Shown here: piece after piece, positions 1-8,611 of the stretch
How positions within the stretch are numbered: the stretch's first letter is position 1
How the letters are laid out: every line of letters begins with the position of its first letter
Source of the DNA: Bacteroidales bacterium
Lineage (GTDB): Bacteria > Bacteroidota > Bacteroidia > Bacteroidales > UBA3824
Reading direction: 5' to 3'
Length of the DNA stretch: 33,684 nt
NCBI GenBank assembly: GCA_024401025.1
Contig: JAKSLV010000017.1
Coordinates: 1-33,684, forward strand
Position numbers and translations under genes: made by a program
Notes under the pieces: generated by a model
Databases searched by the model: none
The model's input: the letters and a program-made list of their open reading frames with translations, nothing else
What the model was told of the DNA's origin: nothing

Positions 1-897
1 CTCCACAAGTTTATCGGCTGGGACAGGGCCATACTTACCGACAGCGGCGGATTCCAGGTGTTCTCGCTGGCCGAAAACAGGAAAATCACCGACAAGGGCG
101 TTACCTTCCGCTCCCACATCGACGGCAGCAAGCATCTCTTCACTCCTGAGAGCGTGGTGGATACCGAGCGCCTGATAGGCAGCGACATCATGATGGCCCT
201 CGACGAGTGCACGCCATATCCATGCACCTACGAGTACGCATCCAAATCGCTGGACATCACCCACAAGTGGCTGGCCAGGGGCGTAAAGCACTTCAAGGAG
301 ACCGAGCCTCTCTACGGATACAGCCAGGCATATTTCCCAATAGTACAGGGCAGCGTATACAAAGACCTCAGGAAAAAATCGGCCGAGTTTATAGCATCGC
401 AGGGCATGGACGGCAACGCCATAGGCGGACTGTCGGTGGGCGAGCCTGCCGAGATGATGTACGAGATGATAGAGACCGTAAACGAGATTCTCCCTAAGGA
501 CAAGCCTAGATACCTGATGGGCGTGGGCACTCCTGCCAACATCATTGAGGGCGTGGCCAGAGGCATCGACATGTTTGACTGCGTGATGCCTACCAGAAAC
601 GGAAGAAACGGAATGATATTTACATCGGAGGGCACCATCAACCTTAAGAACGAGAAATGGAAAAACGATTTCTCGGAGCTGGACCCCAACGGCACATCAT
701 ACGTGGACCACTGCTACACAAAGGCATACATGCGCCATCTTGTAGTATCAGGCGAGCGACTTGCCGCCCAGATAGCCAGCATCCACAATCTGGCATTCTA
801 TCTGGCTCTGGTGCGCGAGATACGGCAGCGCATCATAGACGGCACCTTTGCCGACTGGAAAGACGAGGCCTGCAAGAGAATGATGAGGAGGCTGTAG
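1..897 (+). CDS. tgt: Queuine/preQ1 tRNA-guanine transglycosylase, 5'-truncated by the window edge
   Basis: Exchanges guanine for the queuosine precursor at the wobble position of GUN-anticodon tRNAs in the cytoplasm. The frame is open from base 1, so the N-terminus lies outside the window. The substrate-binding motif TDSGGFQVFSL is read from about base 46, the GGLSVGE loop near 424, and the nucleophile region with MFDCVMPTRNGRNG near 571. The C-terminal HN motif (ASIHNLAFY) is present. Oddly, the zinc site of well-studied bacterial enzymes (CxCxxC plus His) is missing: the matching stretch at 691-741 reads GTSYVDHCYTKAYMRHL, with one Cys. The gene is followed by an LptG-like permease on the same strand, separated by a repeat-containing spacer. 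Family assignment is sure; the zinc-free state is what I see, and its effect on folding is unknown. Confidence 0.96.
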   Translation, partial: LHKFIGWDRAILTDSGGFQVFSLAENRKITDKGVTFRSHIDGSKHLFTPESVVDTERLIGSDIMMALDECTPYPCTYEYASKSLDITHKWLARGVKHFKETEPLYGYSQAYFPIVQGSVYKDLRKKSAEFIASQGMDGNAIGGLSVGEPAEMMYEMIETVNEILPKDKPRYLMGVGTPANIIEGVARGIDMFDCVMPTRNGRNGMIFTSEGTINLKNEKWKNDFSELDPNGTSYVDHCYTKAYMRHLVVSGERLAAQIASIHNLAFYLALVREIRQRIIDGTFADWKDEACKRMMRRL

Positions 898-900
898 GTC

Positions 901-955
901 AGAGATTAGAGATTAGAGATCAGAGATTAGAGATCTGAGATTAGAGATCTGAGAT
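901..955. repeat. Short AGAGATTAGAGAT-type tandem repeat in the tgt-permease spacer
   Basis: About 55 bases made of imperfect repeats of a 7-8 base unit (AGAGATT or AGAGATCTG). The repeats start 3 bases after the tgt stop codon. A related TTAAAG/AGATTAGAGA repeat lies between murI and ompH near 4053-4118. It has no reading frame of note and no spacer structure, so it is not a CRISPR array. Confidence 0.7.
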
Positions 956-965
956 GATCGTAGAG

Positions 966-981
966 ACGCACGGACGTGCGT
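966..981. repeat. Small perfect palindrome (7-bp stem, 2-base loop)
   Basis: ACGCACG-GA-CGTGCGT forms a perfect 7-bp stem in an otherwise AT-rich spacer. No T-run follows directly, so a standard intrinsic terminator is unlikely. It resembles the short GC-rich intergenic hairpins seen repeatedly in Bacteroidales genomes; that link is from memory and untested here. Confidence 0.5.
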
Positions 982-1030
982 GTAATATTAGTAATTATTA
1001 ATTTATAATTGTTAATTATTAATTATTTTC

Positions 1031-2110
1031 ATGTTCACAATATTAGACAGATACATAATAAAGAAATTTCTCGGCACATTCTTCTATTCGATTGTGCTGC
1101 TGCTTTCCATTATTATAGTATTTGACATTCAGGAAAAGTTCGACGACTTTATTGAGAAGAAAGCTCCTCTAAACGAGATAGTTTTCGACTACTACGTAAA
1201 TTTTGCGCCGTATTACGCCAACATGTTCATGTTTCTGTTCATATTTATCTCGGTGATATTCTTCACCAGCAAGCTGGCGGGCAACAGCGAGATAATAGCG
1301 ATACTGAGCGCGGGAATAAGTTTCAAGCGAATGTTGGTGCCGTATTTCGAATCGGCGCTGCTGCTTGCGGTATTGTCGTTTGTGCTGAGCGCATACGTGA
1401 TTCCACCTGCCAACGAGGTAAGGCTGAAGTTCGAGAACACGTATATAAGAAAGGCATACGTGAACAACTCGCTAAACATACACCGGCAGATAGACGACTC
1501 CACACGCATATACATGCGCAACTACGTGGCACAGAGCAATATCGGAAACAAATTCAGCTGGGAGAAATACGATGGCAAGGTGCTTAAGGAAAAGCTGATG
1601 AGCGACAACATCCGCTGGGACACAACCATCCACAAATGGAAAATCACCAACTACTACATCCGCTACATACTGCCCGGCGGCGACAGCATCGTAACCGGAC
1701 GCGTGATGGATACGGCCATTGCGATGGTGCCAACAGATTTCAACACCAGGCTAAACCAGGTGGAGACACTCAACAGCGACGAGCTCAACGAATACATCGA
1801 GGACCAGATACGCCGAGGCAGCGGCAACATCGAGGCTTTCCAGGTGGAGAGCTACAAGCGCATAGCATATCCGTTTGCCTGCTTTATCCTCACCATCATA
1901 GGCGTAACCCTCTCGTGCAAGAAAGTGCGCGGAGGAGTGGGCGTAAATCTGGGACTGGGCCTGCTGCTCAGCTTCAGCTACATACTCTTCATGGAGATAT
2001 TCACGCAGTTTGCCATAGGAAGCTCGCTGCCTCCGCTGCTGGCCGTGTGGATCCCCAACATCATCTACTCGATAATAGGTGTAATACTATACGTAAAAGC
2101 CCCAAAATAG
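1031..2110 (+). CDS. lptG: LptF/LptG (YjgP/YjgQ) family permease, lipopolysaccharide export
   Basis: Inner-membrane permease subunit that, with LptB, extracts lipopolysaccharide for transport to the outer membrane. The 359 residues match the usual family length. The N-terminus has the typical LDRYIIKKFLGTFFYS start and a first membrane helix at about 15-35. Two more helices follow at about 60-80 and 105-125. A periplasmic domain fills about 130-275. Three C-terminal helices include the YKRIAYPFACFILTIIGV segment. LptF and LptG cannot be told apart with certainty, so the symbol is tentative. The next gene, dprA, starts 4 bases after the stop, so the two are probably co-transcribed, perhaps together with tgt. 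Confidence 0.88.
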   Translation: MFTILDRYIIKKFLGTFFYSIVLLLSIIIVFDIQEKFDDFIEKKAPLNEIVFDYYVNFAPYYANMFMFLFIFISVIFFTSKLAGNSEIIAILSAGISFKRMLVPYFESALLLAVLSFVLSAYVIPPANEVRLKFENTYIRKAYVNNSLNIHRQIDDSTRIYMRNYVAQSNIGNKFSWEKYDGKVLKEKLMSDNIRWDTTIHKWKITNYYIRYILPGGDSIVTGRVMDTAIAMVPTDFNTRLNQVETLNSDELNEYIEDQIRRGSGNIEAFQVESYKRIAYPFACFILTIIGVTLSCKKVRGGVGVNLGLGLLLSFSYILFMEIFTQFAIGSSLPPLLAVWIPNIIYSIIGVILYVKAPK

Positions 2111-2114
2111 ACCC

Positions 2115-3224
2115 ATGGACTACAACAGCGAAGACCTCATATACAACATTGCCATCAACATGATTCCCGGACTGGGAAACGTGGGGGTGCGCAACATGGT
2201 ATCGCTGTGCGGATCGGCCAGGGCGCTGTTCGAGAATCTGGATGAGCTTACACAGAGCGGCACCGTAAACAAGGTGGTGGCCGATGCCATAGCCGGGGCC
2301 AAGGTGCTGGATATGGCCAAGCATCAGCTGGAGATATGCCAGAAACACCACATCGGCATCCACTACTACCAGGACCGAACCTTTCCAAGGAAACTGGCCG
2401 CCGTGGAGGGCGCGCCATCACTGATATACACTCTGGGCAACGTAAATTTCGACGCCAAGCGCACAGTGGGCATAGTGGGCACCCGATCCAGCGACAACGA
2501 CGGCAAGGCCAACATCTTCGCCCTGGTGGAGCAGCTAAGGGAGCAGAACATAAACGCCGTAATCATAAGCGGTCTGGCCATGGGAGCTGATACTTACGCC
2601 CATCAGGCGGCCCTCAAATACGGAATACCCACTGCGGCCGTACTGGGGCACGGACTTAATATGGTGTATCCAGCCGAAAACAGGGGCCTGGCCGGCGACA
2701 TCGTGCATCAGAACGGCGCCCTGATAACCGAATATTACTACGGCCAGCCCGTAAGCAGGACCAATTTCCCGCGCAGAAACAGAATAATAGCCGGACTGTG
2801 CGACGCCGTGGTGGTGGCTCAGAGCAAATCGAGCGGAGGCGCGCTGATAACGGCAAACGTGGCCCGTGATATGAGGAAAGACATCTTCGCCTTTCCGGGA
2901 AGAATCTCCGACAAGCTTTACGCCGGATGCAACAAGCTGATAGGCGACAACATAGCCACACTGATAACATCAGCATCAGACCTGATAAAAAACATGGGAT
3001 GGGCTCCAAGAAACACGCCCACGCAGACCGAGATAAACCTGGAGCCGCTAAGCGACACCGAGGTAAGGATTCTGGACGTGCTGCACGGCAACGGCAGGTG
3101 CAACATCGACACACTATCGCTGAAAAGCGGAATACCGATGCACATACTGTCGTCCACACTGCTTGGAATGGAATTCAAGGACCTGATTACAGAATTGCCG
3201 GGCAAGCAATACGAGGCAAGATAG
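2115..3224 (+). CDS. dprA: DNA-processing protein DprA/Smf
   Basis: Binds incoming single-stranded DNA and loads RecA during natural transformation; it is also kept in many bacteria not known to be competent. The 369 residues show the expected layout. A helix-hairpin-helix-like N-terminus (NMIPGLGNVGVRNMVSLCG) is at about 16-34. The Rossmann-like core follows, with GIVGTRSS, IISGLAMGADTYAHQAAL, a VLGHGLNMVYP loop and FPRRNRIIAGLCDAVVV. A C-terminal winged-helix-like segment starts near TEVRILDVLHG. The gene begins 4 bases after the permease. It ends 14 bases short of the convergent murI stop, with no terminator hairpin that I can see between them. Confidence 0.95.
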   Translation: MDYNSEDLIYNIAINMIPGLGNVGVRNMVSLCGSARALFENLDELTQSGTVNKVVADAIAGAKVLDMAKHQLEICQKHHIGIHYYQDRTFPRKLAAVEGAPSLIYTLGNVNFDAKRTVGIVGTRSSDNDGKANIFALVEQLREQNINAVIISGLAMGADTYAHQAALKYGIPTAAVLGHGLNMVYPAENRGLAGDIVHQNGALITEYYYGQPVSRTNFPRRNRIIAGLCDAVVVAQSKSSGGALITANVARDMRKDIFAFPGRISDKLYAGCNKLIGDNIATLITSASDLIKNMGWAPRNTPTQTEINLEPLSDTEVRILDVLHGNGRCNIDTLSLKSGIPMHILSSTLLGMEFKDLITELPGKQYEAR

Positions 3225-3238
3225 CGCGCACCTCTCCC

Positions 3239-4048
3239 CTACCAATCCAGATGGCTGCTGGAAACCTCGCGGCCAAGGAAAAGCGACGCCGCATTGTTGA
3301 AAACCGACGGATTGTCGGTGGTATAATAATAAGTTTTGGAATTCTTGGAAAGCCGGGCATCCATCTCGGGATGACGCCTGAGATAGTCCATGAGGCTGCC
3401 GGCCACAATCTCGTTCTGAGGGATAAAAGACACGCCATCGGGGCAAGCCTTGCGGAACGAATTAATAAGCAGCGGATAATGAGTGCAGCCCAATATTACG
3501 GAATCTATCAACGGACTCTGGGCCATGAGCAAATCAAGATATTTCTTCACAAAATAGTCGGTGCCGGGATTATCTATCTCGCCATTCTCCACCAGCGCCG
3601 CCAGCATGGGACAAGCCTGCTGAAAAACCCTTATCTCGGGATAAAGTTTCTGAATTTCAATAATATAGGATTGCGAGTTTACGGTGCCCAGAGTGCCCAG
3701 CACACCCACGTGGCCTGTGCGCGTGTAGGATTGTATCACCTCGGCGGTGGGCCTTATGATGCCAAGCACACGGTTGGACGGGTCAATGAGCGGAAGGTCG
3801 TTTTGCTGGATCGACCTCAGGGCCTTGGCCGAAGCCGTGTTGCAAGCCAGGACCACCAGAGGGCAGCCCATAGAAAAGAGACGGCGCACCGCCTGTAGAG
3901 TGTAGGCGTACACCGTCTCGAAACTTCTTGAACCATAAGGAGCCCTTGCGTTGTCGCCCAGAAACACATAATCGTATTCGGGCATCAACTGCTGAAACTT
4001 GCGGAGTATCGTAAGACCGCCAAATCCAGAATCAAAGACTCCTATCAT
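3239..4048 (-). CDS. murI: Glutamate racemase
   Basis: Cytoplasmic, cofactor-independent conversion of L- to D-glutamate for peptidoglycan. The 269-residue length is normal. Visible motifs are IGVFDSGFGGLTI at the N-terminus, FLGDNARAPYGSRS near 30-43, the first catalytic cysteine in VVLACNTASA, and the second in SVILGCTHYPLL. It is the last gene of the minus-strand envelope run (uppS, bamA, ompH, ompH, murI), an order conserved in Bacteroidota. A TTAAAG-type repeat lies in the 65-base gap between it and the upstream ompH copy. Confidence 0.97.
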   Translation of the reverse strand: MIGVFDSGFGGLTILRKFQQLMPEYDYVFLGDNARAPYGSRSFETVYAYTLQAVRRLFSMGCPLVVLACNTASAKALRSIQQNDLPLIDPSNRVLGIIRPTAEVIQSYTRTGHVGVLGTLGTVNSQSYIIEIQKLYPEIRVFQQACPMLAALVENGEIDNPGTDYFVKKYLDLLMAQSPLIDSVILGCTHYPLLINSFRKACPDGVSFIPQNEIVAGSLMDYLRRHPEMDARLSKNSKTYYYTTDNPSVFNNAASLFLGREVSSSHLDW

Positions 4049-4052
4049 TTTA

Positions 4053-4118
4053 AAAGTGGAAAGCTTAAAGATTAAAGTTTAAAGTTTAAAGCTTAAAGTG
4101 TAGAGATTAAAGATTAGA
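4053..4118. repeat. TTAAAG-type short repeat between ompH and murI
   Basis: Imperfect repeats of a 7-8 base unit (AAGCTTAAAG, ATTAAAG, TTTAAAG, then AGAGATTAAAGATTAGAGA) fill the gap between two genes of one operon and run into the last codons of the upstream ompH copy. The AGATTAGAGA part matches the repeat at 901-955. It has no T-run hairpin and no evident gene. Confidence 0.6.
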
Positions 4119-4632
4119 GACCGAGCTCCTTCTTGATCTCTGATGTAAGGTCTACGCTGATGGCCTCGTTGATGTAGAGCACAGCGTTCTTATCCATGAT
4201 GTATACGTAGCCGCCGTTGGCAGCCACCTTCTTGATGGCGGCGTCGAGCTTCTCCATCACAGGCTTCAGAAGGTCGTTTCTCTTCTGAGCTATCGAAGCC
4301 TGGGCGTTCTCCTGGAAACGCTGGATGCGGTCCTGAAGCTGCATTATCTCCTGCTCCTTGTCGGCACGGAGAGCCGATGACCACTTCTCTGGAGAGGCGT
4401 CGGCAAGCTGTACATTCTCCTGATAAGCCTGAACCTTTGTCTGATACTCGGCTCCCATGGCCTGAAGCTGCTCATCGAGTTTCTTGCCCTCGGCCTCCAA
4501 AGCCTGCTGGGCTGCCTTTGTCTCAGGCATGGCGTCGATAAGATCTGCCGATACCACATGACCGAATTTCTGTGCCGATGCATTGATGCCGAAGGCTACA
4601 AATGCCATCAAAATTAAGAAAATTTTTCTCAT
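4114..4632 (-). CDS. OmpH/Skp-family periplasmic chaperone (second copy)
   Basis: Skp-like proteins hold unfolded outer-membrane proteins in the periplasm on their way to the Bam machine. This 172-residue copy has a signal peptide (MRKIFLILMAFVAFGINASAQ) and the family start KFGHVVSADLIDAMPETKAAQ. A long charged, Gln/Glu/Lys-rich helical hairpin covers about 45-120. The C-terminal GGYVYIMDKNAVLYI strand region closes the trimerisation body. It lies 32 bases downstream of a second ompH-type gene, and bamA is upstream of both. The two copies clearly differ in sequence, so they may divide clients between them. Confidence 0.93.
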   Translation of the reverse strand: MRKIFLILMAFVAFGINASAQKFGHVVSADLIDAMPETKAAQQALEAEGKKLDEQLQAMGAEYQTKVQAYQENVQLADASPEKWSSALRADKEQEIMQLQDRIQRFQENAQASIAQKRNDLLKPVMEKLDAAIKKVAANGGYVYIMDKNAVLYINEAISVDLTSEIKKELGL

Positions 4633-4664
4633 TTCCTGTGTTCTTGTTTTTTATGATATGATAT

Positions 4665-5168
4665 TTACTTTATGATTTTCTTGAGAACAGCATCGCTCTC
4701 GTCGTACTTCTCTGATGCGTAGATGATGTCGCCGGATACCTTGTCGAAAATGTAATCGTATCCGCCCTCGGTAGCCACGCTCTTCAGGGCATTGTAAACG
4801 TTGTCCTGGATAGGCTTTATAAGCTCCTGACGCTTCTTGGAGAGCTCGCCATCGTTGCCGAAATACTTCTTCTGAAGCTCCTTGGCCTCCTTCTCCTTGG
4901 CAATTATCTCGTTCTCGCGCTTGGTCTTGGTGGCATCAGGAAGGATATCCACCTCGCTCTGATACTTCTTGTACATATCGTCGAGCTCCTTGAACTTGGC
5001 CTCCACCTCGCCCTGCCACTGCTTAGAGTAGTTGTCGAGTTTCTGCTGAGCCTGCTGATATGCAGGAATCTTGCCAAGTATATATTCGGTATCTACATGG
5101 ACAAACTTCTGGGCAAAGCCTGTGCTCATGAGCAAGGCCAAAGCTGCGGTAAAAATGATTCTTTTCAT
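4665..5168 (-). CDS. OmpH/Skp-family periplasmic chaperone (first copy)
   Basis: A 167-residue secreted protein with signal peptide MKRIIFTAALALLMSTGFAQ. The family start KFVHVDTEYILGKIPAYQQAQ follows it. A long lysine/glutamate-rich helical arm spans about 45-115, and the C-terminal region has GGYDYIFDKVSGDIIYAS. It sits directly after bamA in transcription order and before a second copy, which fits delivery of outer-membrane proteins to BamA. The spacer upstream (5169-5240) is AT-rich without a clear promoter, so transcription probably reads through from bamA. Confidence 0.93.
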   Translation of the reverse strand: MKRIIFTAALALLMSTGFAQKFVHVDTEYILGKIPAYQQAQQKLDNYSKQWQGEVEAKFKELDDMYKKYQSEVDILPDATKTKRENEIIAKEKEAKELQKKYFGNDGELSKKRQELIKPIQDNVYNALKSVATEGGYDYIFDKVSGDIIYASEKYDESDAVLKKIIK

Positions 5169-5240
5169 ATTACTTTTAGTTTTTAATGGTTAGTATTATT
5201 GTTTGCGTGTTTTCCTATATAGTTGCAATCAGCATCGGAT

Positions 5241-7727
5241 TTAGAAGTTTTGACCCAAAGTAAATTGCAGTACAGAGCCCGAAGGCTTTGATTCTCCAGG
5301 TGTTACATCAAATCCCCAACCCCAGTCGAGACCCAGCATGCCGAGCATTGGCAGGTATACCCTGATACCGGCGCCGGCAGCTCTGTAGATATCGAACGGA
5401 CGGAAATCGCGAACCTCCTGCCAGCAGTTTCCGCCCTCCAGGAATGCCAGGCCGTAGATGGTGGCACTCTCCGACATGATGGCCGGATAGCGGAGCTCGA
5501 ATGTGTACTTGGCATACAGGTTGCCGCCGCTGGAAATAGTCTCGCTCTCGTATCCGCGCATTGGAATCACATCCTTGCCATACGAATAGTAGCTCATGCC
5601 GTCGCCACCCATTGTGTAGCCGTGGAATGGCGAGTAGCCCTGCTCCTTGGTGTAGTAGCACGAGATGCCGTAGGAAATCTTGGTGTGAAGCACGAGGTCG
5701 CCCACCAGCTGGGTGAAGTTCTTGGCCTCGAAACCGTATTTGTGATATTCCACCCACTTCCACTTGAGGCTGTCGGTAATCACAGAGTAGTCTCTATCCT
5801 TTATACGTGAGTATGGAGGAGTAATCTCGAACGACAGCGAGAACGAAGATCCGTTTCTAGGATAAATGTTCTGACCAAAATCGCTGCGCGAGAACACAGT
5901 CCTGAGGCCCACCTCGTTGGCCACGCCGTTGGCATTGAAACCATCGAAATACTTGTAGTTGTGGAGCTTGTATCTCTTGAAGAGAAGCTCGTTGTAGAGC
6001 GAGAAGTTGTTGTCGGGCCATGACAGACGTCTGCCGAGACCAACCGACGCTCCCCAAACCTGCATCTTGTAGTCCATATTCGACGAGTAGAACTGCTGAT
6101 AGTACTTTGAGTACTGCGAGTAATACTTCGAATAGTCCACGTTGGTGTAGTAGAAGCTTACAGCCAGGTTGTTGCGCTTGCGGCCACCCAGCCATGGCTC
6201 CTGGAACGATATGCTGTATGTCTGATAATACTTTCCGCTGCTCTGGAACGAGAGGCTAAGCTTCTGGCCATCGCCCTGAGGCAGAGGCCGCCATGTCTTC
6301 TTGTCGAAAAAGTTCTTGGTGGAGAAGTTGTTGAAAGTAACTCCAAGACGGCCCACAAACTGCCTGCCGCCCCATCCTGCCGACAGCTCAAACTGGTCGT
6401 TGCTCTTCTCCACAAGAGGATACTCGATATCCACAGTCTTGTTAACGTAGTCGGGCACGGGAGTAGGATTAAGCTGCTCAGGCTCAAAGTTGCCCAGCTG
6501 CGCAAGCTCGGTGATGGATGCTATGAGGTTGCTCTTAGAGAACAGGTCGCCAGGTATCGACCACACCTCGCGTCGTGGCACGTGGTCGTTGGTGCGGGTG
6601 TTTCCGGTTATGATCACCTTGTCGATATAGGCCTGAGGTCCCTCTATCACCATAATCTCCACATCCACCGAATCGTTCACTACCGAAACCTCTCTTGGCA
6701 TGGTTCTGAAGAAGAGGTATCCGTCGTCCATGTATATGTTGGATACGGCGTCCCTGTCGGTATTCAGACGCTCGTCCATGTGGTTCTGGTCGTAGAGGTC
6801 GCCCTTCTTGATGTCGAGGGCGCGCTGAAGCTTCTCGGTAGGATGTTTCTCGTTGCCTATCCAAGTGATGTTGCGGAAGTAATACTGTCTGCCCTCAAAA
6901 ATCTTGAGCACAACACCCACGTTGCGGTCGTCGATGCGGTACACCGAATCGCCAAGCACCATGGCGTCGCGGTATCCGTGGGCATTGTATTTCTTCACCA
7001 GCTTCTTCTTGTCTTCCTCGAACTTGGATCGCACAAACTTGCTGGGCTTAAACAAGCCATACCAGCGGCGCTGCTTGGTCTCCTTAAGATACTTGCGCAC
7101 CTTCTGGTCGGAAAACGCGCTGTCGCCCTCGGGGGTGATGCTGGCAATCCTTACCTTGCGGCCCTTGTCGATGTTTATCATAAGGTTGGATACATACTGC
7201 ATGTTGGTGTCGGGAATCTCCCTTACGGTAACCTCCACATTGTAGTATCCCTTGTCGTAATAGTGCTGGGCAATGATGTTTCGGGTTTTGGTGATGGTGT
7301 GCTCTGTAATCTTGGTACCCGTTATCAGGTTTATCTTGTTGTTTAGGTCTTCCTTCTCGCCGTTGCGCACGCCCTTGTAGAGCACCTTGCTCAGTTTTGG
7401 ACGCTCCTCCAGCTTTATGTCAAGGAACACCTCGCCCTGTGGATTGGTGTTTACGATGCTGATGCTTACATCAGAGAACAAACCCTGTTTCCAGAGTTTC
7501 TCTATCGATCGTGTGATCTCCTCGCCGGGCACGGAAACCTTCTGTCCCACCTTGAGACCCGAAATCTGTATGATAGCCTGCTTGTTGAGATACTTGATAC
7601 CCGAAACCGTGATGCCACCGATGGTGTAGTCTCTGGGCGACGTATAGTCCACAACGTTCTGTGCCCAGGACACCTGGCACAGCCACATCATAAGCATTGC
7701 AATAAGCAGAAGCAGTCTACTTTTCAT
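5241..7727 (-). CDS. bamA: Outer-membrane protein assembly factor BamA
   Basis: Central Omp85-family component that folds beta-barrels into the outer membrane. The 828 residues start with a signal peptide (MKSRLLLLIAMLMMWLCQVSWAQ). Consecutive POTRA domains follow from about 30 to 430; the first carries YTIGGITVSGIKYLNKQAI. A 16-strand barrel runs from about 450, rich in Tyr/Ser/Asp turns (for example SKYYSQYSKYYQQFYSS), as is usual for Bacteroidota. The protein ends in phenylalanine (LQFTLGQNF), the classic terminal signal of outer-membrane barrels. It lies between uppS and the ompH pair, and expression with them is likely. Confidence 0.96.
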   Translation of the reverse strand: MKSRLLLLIAMLMMWLCQVSWAQNVVDYTSPRDYTIGGITVSGIKYLNKQAIIQISGLKVGQKVSVPGEEITRSIEKLWKQGLFSDVSISIVNTNPQGEVFLDIKLEERPKLSKVLYKGVRNGEKEDLNNKINLITGTKITEHTITKTRNIIAQHYYDKGYYNVEVTVREIPDTNMQYVSNLMINIDKGRKVRIASITPEGDSAFSDQKVRKYLKETKQRRWYGLFKPSKFVRSKFEEDKKKLVKKYNAHGYRDAMVLGDSVYRIDDRNVGVVLKIFEGRQYYFRNITWIGNEKHPTEKLQRALDIKKGDLYDQNHMDERLNTDRDAVSNIYMDDGYLFFRTMPREVSVVNDSVDVEIMVIEGPQAYIDKVIITGNTRTNDHVPRREVWSIPGDLFSKSNLIASITELAQLGNFEPEQLNPTPVPDYVNKTVDIEYPLVEKSNDQFELSAGWGGRQFVGRLGVTFNNFSTKNFFDKKTWRPLPQGDGQKLSLSFQSSGKYYQTYSISFQEPWLGGRKRNNLAVSFYYTNVDYSKYYSQYSKYYQQFYSSNMDYKMQVWGASVGLGRRLSWPDNNFSLYNELLFKRYKLHNYKYFDGFNANGVANEVGLRTVFSRSDFGQNIYPRNGSSFSLSFEITPPYSRIKDRDYSVITDSLKWKWVEYHKYGFEAKNFTQLVGDLVLHTKISYGISCYYTKEQGYSPFHGYTMGGDGMSYYSYGKDVIPMRGYESETISSGGNLYAKYTFELRYPAIMSESATIYGLAFLEGGNCWQEVRDFRPFDIYRAAGAGIRVYLPMLGMLGLDWGWGFDVTPGESKPSGSVLQFTLGQNF

Positions 7728-7807
7728 TTATGTTTTTGTTTTTCTGAATATTATAATAAAAATCAAATTACTGTTTGGTATCTTTCCGGCACAAGCGACC
7801 CCAAAGC

Positions 7808-8551
7808 CTATGCCTTTATCTGCTGGGATGTCTTGCCGAAACGGCGCTCCCTGCGCTGATAGTCCACAATGGCCTTGTAGAACTCCTCCTCGCCGAAATC
7901 CGGCCACAGCACATCTGTGAAATACAGCTCCGAATACGAAATCTGCCACAGCAGGAAGTTGGATATCCTCACCTCGCCGCTGGTGCGTATCAGCAGCTCG
8001 GGGTCGGGCATTCCGCTGGTGTAGAGGCAAGATTCGAAATCACTGTCGGTGATGGAATCAATGTCGAACCTCTGGCTCTCGTATTTGTGGAGCATCTTCT
8101 TTACGGCTGCCAGCATCTCGTAGCGGCTGCCGTAGCTAAGGGCTATCACCACGGTGATGCCCGTGTTCTGCGCCGACTTGCGGCACGCCTCCTCTATCTC
8201 CTGACGCACGTCGGCAGGCAGCATGGAGTTGTCGCCAATGGTCATGAGGCGCATGTTGTATTTTATGAGGTCGGCAAACTGCGATGCCACCGACTTGGCC
8301 AGCAGCGACATCAGACCGCTAACCTCGCTCTCGGGCCTCTGCCAGTTTTCTATAGAGAAAGCATACAGGGTGATGTATTTTACACCGATCTTGTTGGCGG
8401 CGTCCACAATCTCCCTGGCACGGTGCGCGCCCATTGCATGTCCCTCCAGACGGTCCTTGCCAAGGCGCTTGGCCCAGCGTCCGTTTCCGTCCATTATCAC
8501 AGCCACATGCTGCGGTATGCGTTCCTTATCGATCTGCTCTAAAAATGACAT
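7808..8551 (-). CDS. uppS: Isoprenyl transferase (undecaprenyl diphosphate synthase)
   Basis: Cis-prenyltransferase that builds the C55 lipid carrier for peptidoglycan and surface glycans. The 247-residue length is normal. The catalytic signature HVAVIMDGNGRWAKRLGK lies at about 15-32 with its Mg-binding Asp. YITLYAFSIENWQRP and the C-terminal PDPELLIRTSGEVRISNFL/LWQISYSELYF motifs are all present. It is 80 bases upstream of bamA and 60 bases downstream of a DUF6089 gene on the same strand. Confidence 0.97.
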   Translation of the reverse strand: MSFLEQIDKERIPQHVAVIMDGNGRWAKRLGKDRLEGHAMGAHRAREIVDAANKIGVKYITLYAFSIENWQRPESEVSGLMSLLAKSVASQFADLIKYNMRLMTIGDNSMLPADVRQEIEEACRKSAQNTGITVVIALSYGSRYEMLAAVKKMLHKYESQRFDIDSITDSDFESCLYTSGMPDPELLIRTSGEVRISNFLLWQISYSELYFTDVLWPDFGEEEFYKAIVDYQRRERRFGKTSQQIKA

Positions 8552-8611
8552 CCTGTGTGTGTTGTGTTGATGATATATACAATTTTGTGCGGCATCAGGG
8601 TTCTGATGCTG

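Noticed and set aside
901-955. Possible CRISPR array
   Set aside because: Units are 7-8 bases and abut each other; there are no 25-35 base repeats with unique spacers and no cas genes in the window.
2927-3898. Long plus-strand open frame of 323 codons crossing the dprA-murI junction
   Set aside because: It runs over the end of dprA and antisense to murI, both with complete family motifs; its translation is basic and low in complexity with no recognisable domain.
6582-7346. 254-codon plus-strand frame opposite bamA
   Set aside because: It lies wholly inside the POTRA-coding part of bamA, and its Val/His-rich translation is what antisense of such a sequence gives.
7775-8542. 255-codon plus-strand frame opposite uppS
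   Set aside because: It is antisense to a complete, conserved uppS and has no domain of its own.
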